Positions 53,531-62,302 of a DNA stretch of 64,000 bases are shown piece after piece (the first letter of the stretch is position 1; each line of letters starts with the position of its first letter). The DNA is from Castellaniella sp040276065 (GTDB lineage: Bacteria > Pseudomonadota > Gammaproteobacteria > Burkholderiales > Burkholderiaceae_B), in assembly GCF_040276065.1 (NCBI RefSeq), contig NZ_JBELOI010000002.1, positions 375,173 through 439,172 of the forward strand, read 5' to 3'. Under the pieces are notes generated by a model. That model was not told the DNA's origin, ran no database searches, and saw nothing but the letters and a program-made list of their open reading frames with translations. Both the position numbers and the translations under genes were made by a program.

Positions 53531-55258
53531 TTAGAGGGATTTTAGCGTTTCGAGTATGAACGCGACAGCCTGATCGGGCGTCACCCGCTGGGCCTCGCTC
53601 TCGCGGCGCGCCTGGATTTCGACCACACCGTCCTTCAGGCCGCGCTCGCCGAGCGTGACGCGCAAAGGGATCCCGATCAACTCCCAGTCGGCGAACATGA
53701 TGCCGGGACGGGCATCGCGATCGTCGAGGATCACGTCCACGCCGGCGTTTTGCAGCGCCTCGTACAGCGTTTCAGCCGTGTTGCGCACAGTTTCACTTTT
53801 GCCGAAGCCGATCGGGCACAGCACCACCTCGAATGGCGCGAGCGCGCGGGGCCAGATGATGCCACGTTCGTCGTGGCTCTGCTCGATCGCCGCCGCCGAG
53901 ATCCGGCTGATGCCGATGCCGTAGCAGCCCATCTGCATGAGGGTCGGCTTGCCGTCGGTCTCGAGAAAGGTCGCGTTCAGCGCGCGCGAGTACTTGTCGC
54001 CCAGGAAGAACACGTGGCCGACCTCGATGCCGCGCTGGATCGACAGAGCGCCGCCTTGGGGATCGGGGTCGCCGGCCACGACGTTGCGCAGGTCGGCGAC
54101 GACTGGCTCGGGCAGGTCGCGGCCCCAGTTCACCCCGGTGTAGTGATAGCCTTCCTCGTTGGCGCCGCAGACGAAATCCCCCATGTGGGCAACCGTGTGA
54201 TCAGCGATCAGGGTGACCGGCCCGCGCAGTCCGATCGGGCCCAGGTAGCCGGGCGGGCTGCCGAATGCATCGAGGATCTCGGGCTCGGTGGCAAAACGGT
54301 AGCCGGCCTCGAAACCAGGCAGCTTGCTGGTCTTGATTTCGTTCAGTTCGTGGTCCCCGCGGATCAACAGCAGCCAGATGCGCGCCGGGCCATCGGCCGG
54401 GTCCGTCGCCAGCACGATGGATTTGACGGTGCGTGCCAAGGGCAGCCCGAGCTGTTCGGCCACGATTTCGCATTTCGGGGCTTGCGGGGTGGCGCGCTTT
54501 TCGAGGGCTTCCCGCGCGGCCTCACGCTCGGGGATCAGGCAGGGGGCCGCGGCCAGCTCGATGTTGGCGGCGTAGTCCGAAGCCGGGTTGTAGACGATCA
54601 GGTCCTCGCCGGTGTCGGCGATGACCTGGAATTCGTGGCTGCGCGAGCCGCCGATCGAGCCGGTGTCGGCGGCCACCGCGCGATAGCTCAGGCCCAGGCG
54701 GGTGAAGATGCGCTGATAGGCCGCGTACATGGCATCGTAGCTGGCCTGGGCGCCCGCCTCGTCGCGGTCGAACGAGTAGGCGTCCTTCATCGTGAACTCA
54801 CGCCCGCGCATCAGGCCGAAGCGTGGGCGCCGTTCGTCGCGGAACTTGGTCTGGATATGGTAGAAGTTCACCGGCAGTTGACGCCAGCTGTGGATCTCGT
54901 TGCGCGCAATGTCGGTGACGACCTCCTCGGAGGTCGGCTGCAGGACGAAGTCACGCTGATGACGGTCCTTGATGCGCAACAGTTCGGCGCCATATTGTTC
55001 CCAGCGGCCGGTTTCCTCCCAGAGCTCGGCGGGCTGGACGACCGGCATCAGCAGTTCGAGCGCGCCGGCGCGGTCCATTTCCTCGCGCACGATGGCCTCG
55101 ATTTTGCGCAGCACCTTCAGGCCCATGGGCATGTACGTGTAGATCCCTCCTGCGATCTTGCGGATGAACCCTGCGCGGGTCATCAACTGGTGGCTGACGA
55201 CCTCGGCATCCGCGGGCGCTTCCTTCAGGGTGTTGAGATGGTACTTGCTGGCGTACAT
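53531..55258 (-). CDS. proS: Prolyl-tRNA synthetase
   Basis: Class II synthetase, 575 residues, bacterial type with the YbaK-like editing insert (about 230-390). Motif 2 FRDERRPRFGLMRGREFTMKD and motif 3 GIGISRISAA are present. Divergent from rppH, 67 bases between the starts. Confidence 0.97.
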   Translation of the reverse strand: MYASKYHLNTLKEAPADAEVVSHQLMTRAGFIRKIAGGIYTYMPMGLKVLRKIEAIVREEMDRAGALELLMPVVQPAELWEETGRWEQYGAELLRIKDRHQRDFVLQPTSEEVVTDIARNEIHSWRQLPVNFYHIQTKFRDERRPRFGLMRGREFTMKDAYSFDRDEAGAQASYDAMYAAYQRIFTRLGLSYRAVAADTGSIGGSRSHEFQVIADTGEDLIVYNPASDYAANIELAAAPCLIPEREAAREALEKRATPQAPKCEIVAEQLGLPLARTVKSIVLATDPADGPARIWLLLIRGDHELNEIKTSKLPGFEAGYRFATEPEILDAFGSPPGYLGPIGLRGPVTLIADHTVAHMGDFVCGANEEGYHYTGVNWGRDLPEPVVADLRNVVAGDPDPQGGALSIQRGIEVGHVFFLGDKYSRALNATFLETDGKPTLMQMGCYGIGISRISAAAIEQSHDERGIIWPRALAPFEVVLCPIGFGKSETVRNTAETLYEALQNAGVDVILDDRDARPGIMFADWELIGIPLRVTLGERGLKDGVVEIQARRESEAQRVTPDQAVAFILETLKSL

Positions 55259-55278
55259 GGTAGGGTTTCCGGTTGGTA

Positions 55279-55286
55279 CGTATAAT
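55279..55286. promoter_or_regulatory. Possible shared -10 region of proS and rppH
   Basis: CGTATAAT contains a perfect plus-strand TATAAT (55281-55286, towards rppH) and a minus-strand TATACG (towards proS). -35 elements are weak on both sides, so this is a tentative overlap of divergent promoters. Confidence 0.3.
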
Positions 55287-55325
55287 CGGCAGTAATTGTA
55301 TTGAATTCATTATCGAGGTGGCCCC

Positions 55326-55871
55326 ATGCTGGATCGAGAAGGCTACCGTCCTAATGTCGGCATTATCCTCGTAAACCAGAAAAACGAGGTTTTTTGGGGC
55401 AAACGCATCCGGGAGCATGCCTGGCAGTTCCCGCAGGGCGGCATCAAGCACGGGGAAACCCCGGTGCAGGCGATGTATCGCGAGCTTCACGAGGAAGTCG
55501 GCTTGCGTCCCGAGCACGTACGGATATTAGGACGGACGCGCGACTGGCTGCGCTATGACGTACCGGATCATTTCGTGCGCCGTGAATTGCGAGGGCACTA
55601 CAAGGGGCAAAAGCAAATCTGGTTCCTGCTGCGTATGGTGGGGCGCGATTGCGACGTCAGCCTGCGTGCCACCGAATCGCCCGAGTTCGACGCCTGGCGG
55701 TGGAATGCGTACTGGGTGCCGCTCGAGGCGGTGATCGAGTTCAAGCGCGAGGTCTACACGCTGGCCTTGCACGAGCTCTCCGGCCTGCTGTTTCGCCGCA
55801 CGCCCGAAAACCGCTACCTGCGGCACCGTGGCGGCCGCGCGGCCGCCAAGTCGCCCGCGCGCGAAGCATGA
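55326..55871 (+). CDS. rppH: RNA pyrophosphohydrolase
   Basis: Nudix enzyme removing pyrophosphate from mRNA 5' ends before RNase E decay. 181 residues; MLDREGYRPNVGIILVN start and the Nudix box GGIKHGETPVQAMYRELHEEVGL (landmark: GETPVQAMYRELHEEVG) at about 40-62. GAGGTGG precedes the ATG. Confidence 0.95.
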   Translation: MLDREGYRPNVGIILVNQKNEVFWGKRIREHAWQFPQGGIKHGETPVQAMYRELHEEVGLRPEHVRILGRTRDWLRYDVPDHFVRRELRGHYKGQKQIWFLLRMVGRDCDVSLRATESPEFDAWRWNAYWVPLEAVIEFKREVYTLALHELSGLLFRRTPENRYLRHRGGRAAAKSPAREA

Positions 55872-55923
55872 GCAGGGTTATGATTGCGTATTCCAGATAC
55901 GCCCTCACATAAGGTTTGAACGC

Positions 55924-56322
55924 ATGCTCCAAGACCTCGACTCATTGGCCGAGCGCATCCGGAAACTGGTTCAGGCGGCTCGCCAGCTCCAGGCGGAACG
56001 CGGCACCCTGCAGGCCCGCGTCCGCCAGCTCGAGCAGGAATGCAACGCCCTCAAGGACCAGCAGATCCGCGAGCAGGACGAATTCACGCGCATGTCCGAG
56101 CGCGTCGCGCACCACGACCACGAGTTGCAGTCCGTGCGCGACGAGGCGCTCGCGGCCCGCGCGGCGCTCGAGGACCAGGTGCGCGGCCAGAAGGGGCAAT
56201 CCGACGCCTTGCGGGAACGCCTCGAGCATGCCGAGTCCGACCGTGACAAGCTGCGCCAGGTCGCGCAAAGCGCCCAAGAACAGATCGACTTGATCCTAGA
56301 ACGCCTGCCAGGCGCGGAGTAA
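55924..56322 (+). CDS. Coiled-coil protein upstream of zapA (ZapB/TIGR02449-like)
   Basis: 132 residues, almost entirely heptad-patterned helix (LAERIRKLVQAARQLQAE, VRQLEQECNALKDQQ, LRERLEHAESDRDKLRQ). It sits 5 bases before zapA, where many proteobacteria have a small coiled-coil cell-division gene, and its end resembles TIGR02449. It is about twice the usual length of that family. A role with ZapA at the Z-ring is inferred from position. Confidence 0.75.
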   Translation: MLQDLDSLAERIRKLVQAARQLQAERGTLQARVRQLEQECNALKDQQIREQDEFTRMSERVAHHDHELQSVRDEALAARAALEDQVRGQKGQSDALRERLEHAESDRDKLRQVAQSAQEQIDLILERLPGAE

Positions 56323-56327
56323 CCCTC

Positions 56328-56630
56328 ATGGAACGCGTAGACGTCTCGATCCTCGGCCGCGACTATTCGCTGGCCTGCGCACCATCCGAAAAAGAGGCCC
56401 TGTTGGCCGCCGTGCGGCACGTGGACCAGCGCATGCTGGCCATCAAGGGGGCCGGCAAGATGGCGAGCAACGAGCGCATCGCCGTCATGGCCGCGATTCA
56501 GATCGCCGGCGAGCTGCTGAACATGCGCGCGCCCGACGGCCCGCTCAGTAATATTGCTTTGGGCGATTTCAAGGGTAAAATCGATGCCATGAACGATATG
56601 CTCGATCAAGTGCTCGGGCCTGCCGTTTGA
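56328..56630 (+). CDS. zapA: Cell division protein ZapA
   Basis: 100 residues. Binds and bundles FtsZ. VDVSILGRDYSLACAPSEKEALLAAVRHVD and the terminal helices (landmark: LGRDYSLACAPSEKEALL) match the family. Followed by a 6S RNA gene, a widely conserved order. Confidence 0.92.
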   Translation: MERVDVSILGRDYSLACAPSEKEALLAAVRHVDQRMLAIKGAGKMASNERIAVMAAIQIAGELLNMRAPDGPLSNIALGDFKGKIDAMNDMLDQVLGPAV

Positions 56631-56674
56631 GGCATAGACTGTTTTCGGCCTCCGCAAGGTGTCCGTACCCTTTA

Positions 56675-56850
56675 GTCCCTGCCGTGTTCGTGACTTGGCC
56701 ATACATTCCTTGAACCAATGCTAATTGGCATAGGTTGCTGGATTGACAGATGGGTGCGCTACCTTTGTTGGATAGCCCGAAGCCTGACTGAAGGCGACCA
56801 CCGTGAACCTCCGGTTCCGGGATGCCGGCCTAGACGGCACATGCGGGGCA
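56675..56850 (+). ncRNA. ssrS: 6S RNA
   Basis: Non-coding RNA that mimics an open promoter and binds sigma-70 RNA polymerase. It follows zapA, the canonical place. The closing stem pairs CCC-TGCCG (56677-56684) with CGGCA...GGG (56835-56848); TGTTCGTGA matches the conserved 5' TGTTCGCAA. The 3' part ACCGTGAACCTCCGGTTC ... GACGGCACATGCGG parallels E. coli ACCTTGAACCAAGGGTTC ... GGCGGCATCTCGG. About 176 nt against 184 in E. coli. A -10-like TACCCT is at 56666-56671. Ends are approximate. Confidence 0.85.
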
Positions 56851-56855
56851 TTTCT

Positions 56856-56891
56856 CGAAAGCTCGTCAGTGTTGACGGGCTTTCGTCTTTT
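56856..56891 (+). terminator. Rho-independent terminator after 6S RNA
   Basis: CGAAAGCTCGTCA / TGACGGGCTTTCG: 13-bp stem with one G-U pair and loop GTGT, followed by TCTTTTC. It lies 5 bases after the proposed 6S end, before the SIMPL gene. Confidence 0.9.
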
Positions 56892-56903
56892 CAGGAGTCT
56901 TGA

Positions 56904-57668
56904 ATGTATCCAACCACGGATAAACGTAAGCGCATGCTGTCCCTGCTGCCCGCCCTGATTCTGGCTGGCGCCGCGCTGGGTGTTTCGGTGCCGGTCGCCG
57001 CCCATGGCGACGGGCCGGATGGCCGCCGGGCGCACGCGCCCCGCGCCAGCCTGCACGCCCAGGCCTCATCCGAAATCGCCCAGGACACCGTGCAGATCGT
57101 TCTGGCGGCCGACTTGCGCGCGGACACCCAAGAGGCGGCCGCCGAGGGCCTCAACACCCGCCTGGACGCCGTCATGCGGCAGGCCAAGGACCAAAAGGGC
57201 GTCGAGGCGCGCAGCGGCAGCTATCGCATCTGGCCCTCGAGCGGGCAGGACGGCAAGATCGCCGAGTGGCGCGGGCGTGCCGAGATCATCCTGACCTCCA
57301 AGGATTTTGCGGCGGCCTCGCGTCTGGCCGCCGACCTGGGGGCCCGCATGCCCATCTCCGGGATTTCCTTCTCGGTCTCGCCCCAGGCGCGTGCCGCCGC
57401 CGAGCAGGCCCTGCTTGTTCAGGCCGTCGATGCCTTCAAGGCGCGGGCGCAGGCCCTGACCGATGCCTTGGGCTTCGCCTCCTACCGCTATGATTCAATC
57501 GATCTCGGGGGCAGCGGCGAGTCCATGCCCAGCCCCATGCCGCGCATGATGATGGCCATGGCTGCCGACGCGCCGGCGGCGCCCGTCGAGGGAGGTACCG
57601 AGACCGTCAGCGTGTCGGTGAGCGGGACGATCTGGCTGCGGCCCGCCCATACAGCAGCAGACCAATGA
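56904..57668 (+). CDS. SIMPL domain (DUF541) exported protein
   Basis: 254 residues with a signal peptide (LLPALILAGAALGVSVPV, likely cut near AA-HG). The SIMPL/DUF541 fold is seen in QDTVQIVLAADLRADTQEAAAEGLN and later in LLVQAVDAFKARAQALTDALG. CAGGAG stands before the ATG. Periplasmic, function unclear; family members are linked to oxidative stress. Its last 62 bases overlap lgt on the other strand. Confidence 0.85.
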   Translation: MYPTTDKRKRMLSLLPALILAGAALGVSVPVAAHGDGPDGRRAHAPRASLHAQASSEIAQDTVQIVLAADLRADTQEAAAEGLNTRLDAVMRQAKDQKGVEARSGSYRIWPSSGQDGKIAEWRGRAEIILTSKDFAAASRLAADLGARMPISGISFSVSPQARAAAEQALLVQAVDAFKARAQALTDALGFASYRYDSIDLGGSGESMPSPMPRMMMAMAADAPAAPVEGGTETVSVSVSGTIWLRPAHTAADQ

Positions 57669-58401
57669 TGATCATGGGCAGCGACAGCATCTGACCCATC
57701 GACAGCCCGCCGGCCAGCAGGCCCAGGAAGGCGTCCGGTTCCCGGGTGAACTCGACCAGGAACCGGGCCGCCCCGTAGCCCATCAGGAATACCGCGCTGA
57801 TTTGCCCCGTGGGGCGCGGCTTGCGCGCAAACCACCAGACCAGCGCGAACAGCGCGAATCCCTCGAGCCCCATTTCGTAGAGTTGCGAGGGGTGGCGCGC
57901 GAGGCCATCGTGCGCCTGCGGAAAGACCATGCCCCAGGGCAAATCCGTGGGCCGGCCCCACAGTTCGCCGTTGATGAAGTTCCCCAGGCGGCCCGCCGCC
58001 AGGCCCAGCGGAATCAGCGGCGCGATGAAATCGCCCAGTTCGAGCAGCGTGCGCCCCCGCCGACGTGCCAGCAGCAGCATGGCGATGATCACGCCCAGCA
58101 GGCCGCCGTGGAAGGACATGCCGCCCTCCCACACTCGGAGGATCGCCAGCGGGTGGTTCACATAGTCCGCGAATTTATAGAACAGCACATAGCCCAGGCG
58201 CCCGCCGAGGATCACGCCCAGCACGCAATAAAAGATGATGTCTTCGAGGTCGCGCAGGTCCAGGCCGCAGGGATGGTGCCGGATACGCCAGCGGCCGAGC
58301 AGCCAGGCCAGGCCGAAGCCCGCCAGGTACATCAGGCCGTACCAGTGAATGGCCAGTGGCCCGAGCTGCAGGGCGATGGGGTCGATCTGGGGGAATGGCA
58401 T
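57607..58401 (-). CDS. lgt: Prolipoprotein diacylglyceryl transferase
   Basis: First enzyme of lipoprotein maturation. 264 residues, about seven helices; GGRLGYVLFYKF, GGMSFHGGLLG, the signature GRLGNFINGELWGRPTDLPWG and HPSQLYEMGLEG all present. The 3' end overlaps the convergent SIMPL gene by 62 bases. Confidence 0.96.
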   Translation of the reverse strand: MPFPQIDPIALQLGPLAIHWYGLMYLAGFGLAWLLGRWRIRHHPCGLDLRDLEDIIFYCVLGVILGGRLGYVLFYKFADYVNHPLAILRVWEGGMSFHGGLLGVIIAMLLLARRRGRTLLELGDFIAPLIPLGLAAGRLGNFINGELWGRPTDLPWGMVFPQAHDGLARHPSQLYEMGLEGFALFALVWWFARKPRPTGQISAVFLMGYGAARFLVEFTREPDAFLGLLAGGLSMGQMLSLPMIIIGLLLYGRAAARSSRSPTR

Positions 58402-58493
58402 GTCCGTCCCGGGGGCGAAAAATTATCATGGATAATAACGCGATCGGATGGCGCCGCGCGCCGAGCGGGATAGGCAGGATAGGAATACAGTTC

Positions 58494-58841
58494 ATGGGAA
58501 TATCGATGTCGAGGATCCGGGCGGCAGCCCTGGTGATGATCGTGGCCGCGGCATGGCCCGCGGCGCGGGCAGAGACGGTTCATCCGGGGCAGGCGCTCGC
58601 GAGCGCGCGGCAGTGTCTGGGTTGTCATCAGGTCGACGCTCGCCGCGTGGGTCCGCCGTTCACAGCTATCGCCGCCCGCTTTGCCGGCCAGCCCGGGGCG
58701 CGGGATTATCTGGCTGAGGTCATACGCAAGGGCAGCACCGGTCAATGGGGTGCGATTCCCATGCCGGCCCAGCCCCGCGTCAGCGAAACCGACGCGCGGG
58801 TTCTGGCGGCATGGATCTTGTCCCTGGGGGCCGAGCGCTAG
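58494..58841 (+). CDS. Class I c-type cytochrome
   Basis: 115 residues from ATG 58494; ATG 58506 (GGGA just before it) is an equally good start. Signal peptide cut near ARA-E. Heme motif CLGCH (Cys41, Cys44, His45) and axial Met90 in IPMPAQP give a cytochrome c-551/c5-like electron carrier in the periplasm. Confidence 0.88.
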   Translation: MGISMSRIRAAALVMIVAAAWPAARAETVHPGQALASARQCLGCHQVDARRVGPPFTAIAARFAGQPGARDYLAEVIRKGSTGQWGAIPMPAQPRVSETDARVLAAWILSLGAER

Positions 58842-58883
58842 GGGGATCGCCGCGGGTGCGCGGCGTGATGTTTGGGAGAAAAA

Positions 58884-59408
58884 ATGGAAACGGCAATATT
58901 GGGCGGTGGGTGCTTTTGGTGTCTGGAGCCAGTCTTCCAGGCGCTCGAGGGTGTCGACGAGGTGCAGCCGGGATTTTGCGGAGGGCATATCGAGTCCCCC
59001 ACGTATGAGCAGGTTTGCCGCCAGGACACCGGCCACGTCGAGGTGATCCGCGTGCGCTTCGACCCGGCGCGCATTTCGTATCGCACCCTGCTCGAGGTTT
59101 TCTTTGGGACGCACGATCCCACCACGGCGGACCGGCAGGGCGGGGACATCGGTCCGCAGTATGCCTCGGTGGTGTTCTTCGCCGACGAAGGCCAGCGCGA
59201 GCAGGCGCAGGCGATCAAGGACGAGATGCAGGCGGCGCTGGGGATGCGGGTCTGCACGCGCATCGAGCCCGCCGGGCCGTTCTGGCCGGCCGAGGACCTG
59301 CACAAGGACTACTATCGTCGCAACCCCCAGCAAGGCTATTGCCAGGTGGTCATCGCGCCGAAGCTCGCCAAGTTCCGCCGGCGTTACGCCTCCTTGCTGC
59401 GTGACTAA
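58884..59408 (+). CDS. msrA: Peptide methionine sulfoxide reductase A
   Basis: Repairs methionine-S-sulfoxide. 174 residues; catalytic GGGCFWC (Cys10) at the N-terminus and EVIRVRFDPARISYRTLLEVFF further on, with the family's YYRRNPQQGYCQVVIAPK end (landmark: DPARISYRTLLEVFF). ATG 58884 has GGGAGA in front. Confidence 0.96.
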   Translation: METAILGGGCFWCLEPVFQALEGVDEVQPGFCGGHIESPTYEQVCRQDTGHVEVIRVRFDPARISYRTLLEVFFGTHDPTTADRQGGDIGPQYASVVFFADEGQREQAQAIKDEMQAALGMRVCTRIEPAGPFWPAEDLHKDYYRRNPQQGYCQVVIAPKLAKFRRRYASLLRD

Positions 59409-59437
59409 TGTCCTGTTCGGTCCATCCGCACGGGACG

Positions 59438-60400
59438 CTAGAGCTTCAGCAGCCTGGCGAGCGGGGCGCCGGGCAGCGTCAGGCGGGCGAGGCCGGCGAG
59501 GACCGCCAGGGTGACGGTCGTCCGGATCACCAGGATCACCCAGATGTCCGCGCCCAGCGTGAGGATCAGCAGCGTGTCCTCAATCAGCGCATGGCATAGC
59601 GACAGCCACGATAGCGCCAGCAGCCGCGTGCGCGCGCTGTAGCCTTCGCGCTCCGTGGCCTCGATGATGAGGGCCCCGCCGTAGGCCAGGCCCAGCAGCA
59701 CGCCCACCGTGGTCAGGGGCGCGGCGCGCTCCTCCAGTCCGGACAGGCGCAGCAGCGGCGTGAGCAGGCGCGTCACCAGCCGTGTGACACCCAATCGCTC
59801 CAGGATATCGAGGAAGCACACCAGGAAGACGATGATCACCAGGATCATGGCCAGCGACTGGGTCGAGGACCACAGCCAGCTCCAGACGTCCGGGGTGCCG
59901 CCGGCCAGGGCCGAGTCCTGGCGCATCCAGTCCAGCGAGACGGGCTCCCGCAGCCAGCCCCAGGTGTCGCAGGCCCAGGTCACTGCGGCACCGTACAGGG
60001 CGCCGAGCGTCACCCGCAGCGCACCGGTGAATAGGGCGCTGGCCCCCGCGCGCCGGACGACGGATTGCTCCGTGGGCACGTTATGGGCGAACAGCATCAT
60101 GGCCCCCAGCGCGCTGATCTGCGCCACGTTCATCCGCAGGTCGTCCGAGAGCGCGGCCATCGAGGCCAGGCCGCCGTAAATGTTCGTCAGGATCGTGGTC
60201 GCCCAGATGATGCCCGCCTCGGGCGGCAGGCCCAGCAGCGCCATCGCCGGCGCGATCGCGTCCCCCACCACGGCGATCAGCCCCAGGCGCTGTGCGATGT
60301 AGACGAGGACCATCACGGGCACCATGATGCGCGCGATGGTCAGGAACATGCGCAGGCTGCGCAGCGCGATGGTGCGCGGATAATCCAGGATGGACGTCAT
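59438..60400 (-). CDS. Nucleoside-recognition (Gate) domain membrane protein
   Basis: 320 residues, about eight helices in two similar halves, each carrying a Gate-domain type segment (ARIMVPVMVLVYIAQRLGL; LDILERLGVTRLVTRLLTPLL). ATG 60400 has AAGGGG upstream. Family members include spore-maturation and nucleoside-transport-related proteins; the function here is unknown. Follows hppD on the same strand by about 110 bases. Confidence 0.82.
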   Translation of the reverse strand: MTSILDYPRTIALRSLRMFLTIARIMVPVMVLVYIAQRLGLIAVVGDAIAPAMALLGLPPEAGIIWATTILTNIYGGLASMAALSDDLRMNVAQISALGAMMLFAHNVPTEQSVVRRAGASALFTGALRVTLGALYGAAVTWACDTWGWLREPVSLDWMRQDSALAGGTPDVWSWLWSSTQSLAMILVIIVFLVCFLDILERLGVTRLVTRLLTPLLRLSGLEERAAPLTTVGVLLGLAYGGALIIEATEREGYSARTRLLALSWLSLCHALIEDTLLILTLGADIWVILVIRTTVTLAVLAGLARLTLPGAPLARLLKL

Positions 60401-60511
60401 GGGCGCCCCTTCGAGCGACAGGCCGGAATGCCCGAGATTGTAGTCGAGGCCGAACATGGGTTTTGTCCCGGCGCGGGCCGGGATGCCGGCCGCCTGGGCG
60501 GCGGCGACGGC

Positions 60512-61615
60512 TCAGGCCTTGAGCACGCCGCGCCGGATCTGGTCGAGCTCGATGGATTCGAACAGGGCCTTGAAGTTGCCCTCGCCGAAGCCCTCATCGC
60601 CCTTGCGCTGGATGATCTCGAAAAATATCGGCCCGATCTGGTTGGCGGTGAATATCTGCAGCAGCAGGCCGCCGCCGGGCGCACCGTCGAGCAGAACGCG
60701 GTTGCGGCGCAGCCGGGCGGTGTCCTCGCCGTGGCCGGGCAGCCGCCGGTCCAGCAACTCGTAATAGGTGTCTGGCGTGTCCAGGAATCGCACGCGGCCC
60801 GCCAGGCCCTCGACCGTGCGATGGATGTCGTCCGTGGCCATGGCGATGTGCTGGATGCCCTCGCCGCGGTAGCGGTCCAGGTATTCCTGGATCTGTCCAG
60901 GCTTGTCGCCGCCCTCCTCGTTGATGGGAATGCGGATCTTGCCGCAAGGCGAGGTCATGGCCATGGATTTCACGCCGGTGACCCGCCCTTCGATGTCAAA
61001 GTGGCGGACTTCGCGGAAATTGAAGATGCGCTCGTAGAATTCGGCCCATTCCCGCATGCGGCCCTTGTGCACGTTGTGCGTCAGGTGGTCGATGGCCGTC
61101 AGGCCCGCGTCCGGGTGCGTCGAATCCACGGTGGCGGTGGCGGCGTGCAGCGGCTCGAAATCCACGTCGTAGATGTCGATGTCCCCGATGCCGCCGTGTC
61201 CGTGCTTGCCGCGCCAGCGATCCACGAGATAGATCAGGGAATCGCCGATCCCCTTGATGGCGGGGATGTTGAGTTCCATGGGGCCGTTGTGTGAATCGAA
61301 GCCCCAGGCGCCTTTTTCCAACGCCATGTCCATGGCGCGGGCGGCGTCCTGGACGCGCAGGCCGATCGCGCAGATCGAGGGGCCGTGCAGACGGGCGAAG
61401 CGCTGGGCAAAGGAATCGGGCTCGGCATTCACCAGGAAATTGATCGCGCCCTGGCGGAACAGGGTCACGTTCTTGTTGCGGTGGCGGGCGATGGCGCGAA
61501 AGCCGAGTGCTTCGAAGGCCCGGCCCAGGGCCGCCGGATCCTCGGCCGTATATTCGATGAACTCGAAGCCGGCGGTGCCCATGGGGTTGTCCCAGGGTTC
61601 GAATCGTGTGCTCAT
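60512..61615 (-). CDS. hppD: 4-Hydroxyphenylpyruvate dioxygenase
   Basis: Fe(II) enzyme making homogentisate in tyrosine catabolism. 367 residues from ATG 61615 (AGGAGAG before it). Iron ligands lie in AIDHLTHNV, GIQHIAMATDD and the C-terminal IFFEIIQRKGDEGFGEGNF (landmark: FFEIIQRKG). The next step, homogentisate dioxygenase, is not in the window. Divergent from an Lrp/AsnC regulator. Confidence 0.96.
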   Translation of the reverse strand: MSTRFEPWDNPMGTAGFEFIEYTAEDPAALGRAFEALGFRAIARHRNKNVTLFRQGAINFLVNAEPDSFAQRFARLHGPSICAIGLRVQDAARAMDMALEKGAWGFDSHNGPMELNIPAIKGIGDSLIYLVDRWRGKHGHGGIGDIDIYDVDFEPLHAATATVDSTHPDAGLTAIDHLTHNVHKGRMREWAEFYERIFNFREVRHFDIEGRVTGVKSMAMTSPCGKIRIPINEEGGDKPGQIQEYLDRYRGEGIQHIAMATDDIHRTVEGLAGRVRFLDTPDTYYELLDRRLPGHGEDTARLRRNRVLLDGAPGGGLLLQIFTANQIGPIFFEIIQRKGDEGFGEGNFKALFESIELDQIRRGVLKA

Positions 61616-61770
61616 GAGGGCTCTCCTGGTGTCAGCGCTCCGGCTCATGGACGTGAGCGCCCATGTTTGGAATTTTAGGGGATGACACCCGGAGAAAGAT
61701 TGCAAACATGGAGGCCAGGAACTATGGTTGAGCAATATTCATCCACATAAATCGATAAAGCAACAATATC

Positions 61771-62247
61771 ATGCCTAATATTGATCTCGATCGAACGGAT
61801 CGGCAGATTCTTGCCCTGCTGCAGCAGGATGGACGGATCAGCAATCAGGACTTGGCCGAGCGCGTGTCCCTATCTCCCAGCCCCTGCCTGCGCCGGGTCC
61901 GGCGCCTGGAGGAGCAGGGCATCATCCGCCGCTATGTGGCCCTGGTCGATCCCGAGCGGCTGGGGCTTGGCCTGCTGGCCTATGTATTCGTGCGGCTGGA
62001 CAAGACCCATCGGGCATCGCATCAGTCGATCCCGGATTTCGCGCACGACGTGCAGGGCTGGCCCGAGGTGGTCCAGTGCTACGCCATGTCGGGCGACATG
62101 GACTATGTGCTGAGGGTGCAGGTCCAGGATCTGGCCCGGTTCTCGCAGTTTGTCATGGATACCTTGATGCGTCATCCGGCGGTCGTGGACATGCGGTCGA
62201 GCTTCGCCTTGCAGACCGTCAAGGAGACCACCGAACTGCCGGTCTGA
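61771..62247 (+). CDS. Lrp/AsnC family transcriptional regulator
   Basis: 158 residues. Winged HTH at about 6-60 (DRQILALLQQDGRISNQDLAERV; SPSPCLRRVRRLEEQGII), then the RAM ligand domain (VVQCYAMSGDMDYVLRVQV). Divergent from hppD with 155 bases between; amino-acid-responsive control of tyrosine breakdown is a natural inference. The gap contains CAATATTCAT and CAATATCAT copies near 61732 and 61763. Confidence 0.9.
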   Translation: MPNIDLDRTDRQILALLQQDGRISNQDLAERVSLSPSPCLRRVRRLEEQGIIRRYVALVDPERLGLGLLAYVFVRLDKTHRASHQSIPDFAHDVQGWPEVVQCYAMSGDMDYVLRVQVQDLARFSQFVMDTLMRHPAVVDMRSSFALQTVKETTELPV

Positions 62248-62302
62248 TGAGGACGGGCGCGAAAGGCTGCGCAGGGCTCCCGGGAGCGGCGGGATCTTTG
62301 AT

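Noticed and set aside
56718..56903. A 61-codon open frame after zapA
   Set aside because: It lies inside the 6S RNA and its terminator; no Shine-Dalgarno and no protein-like composition.
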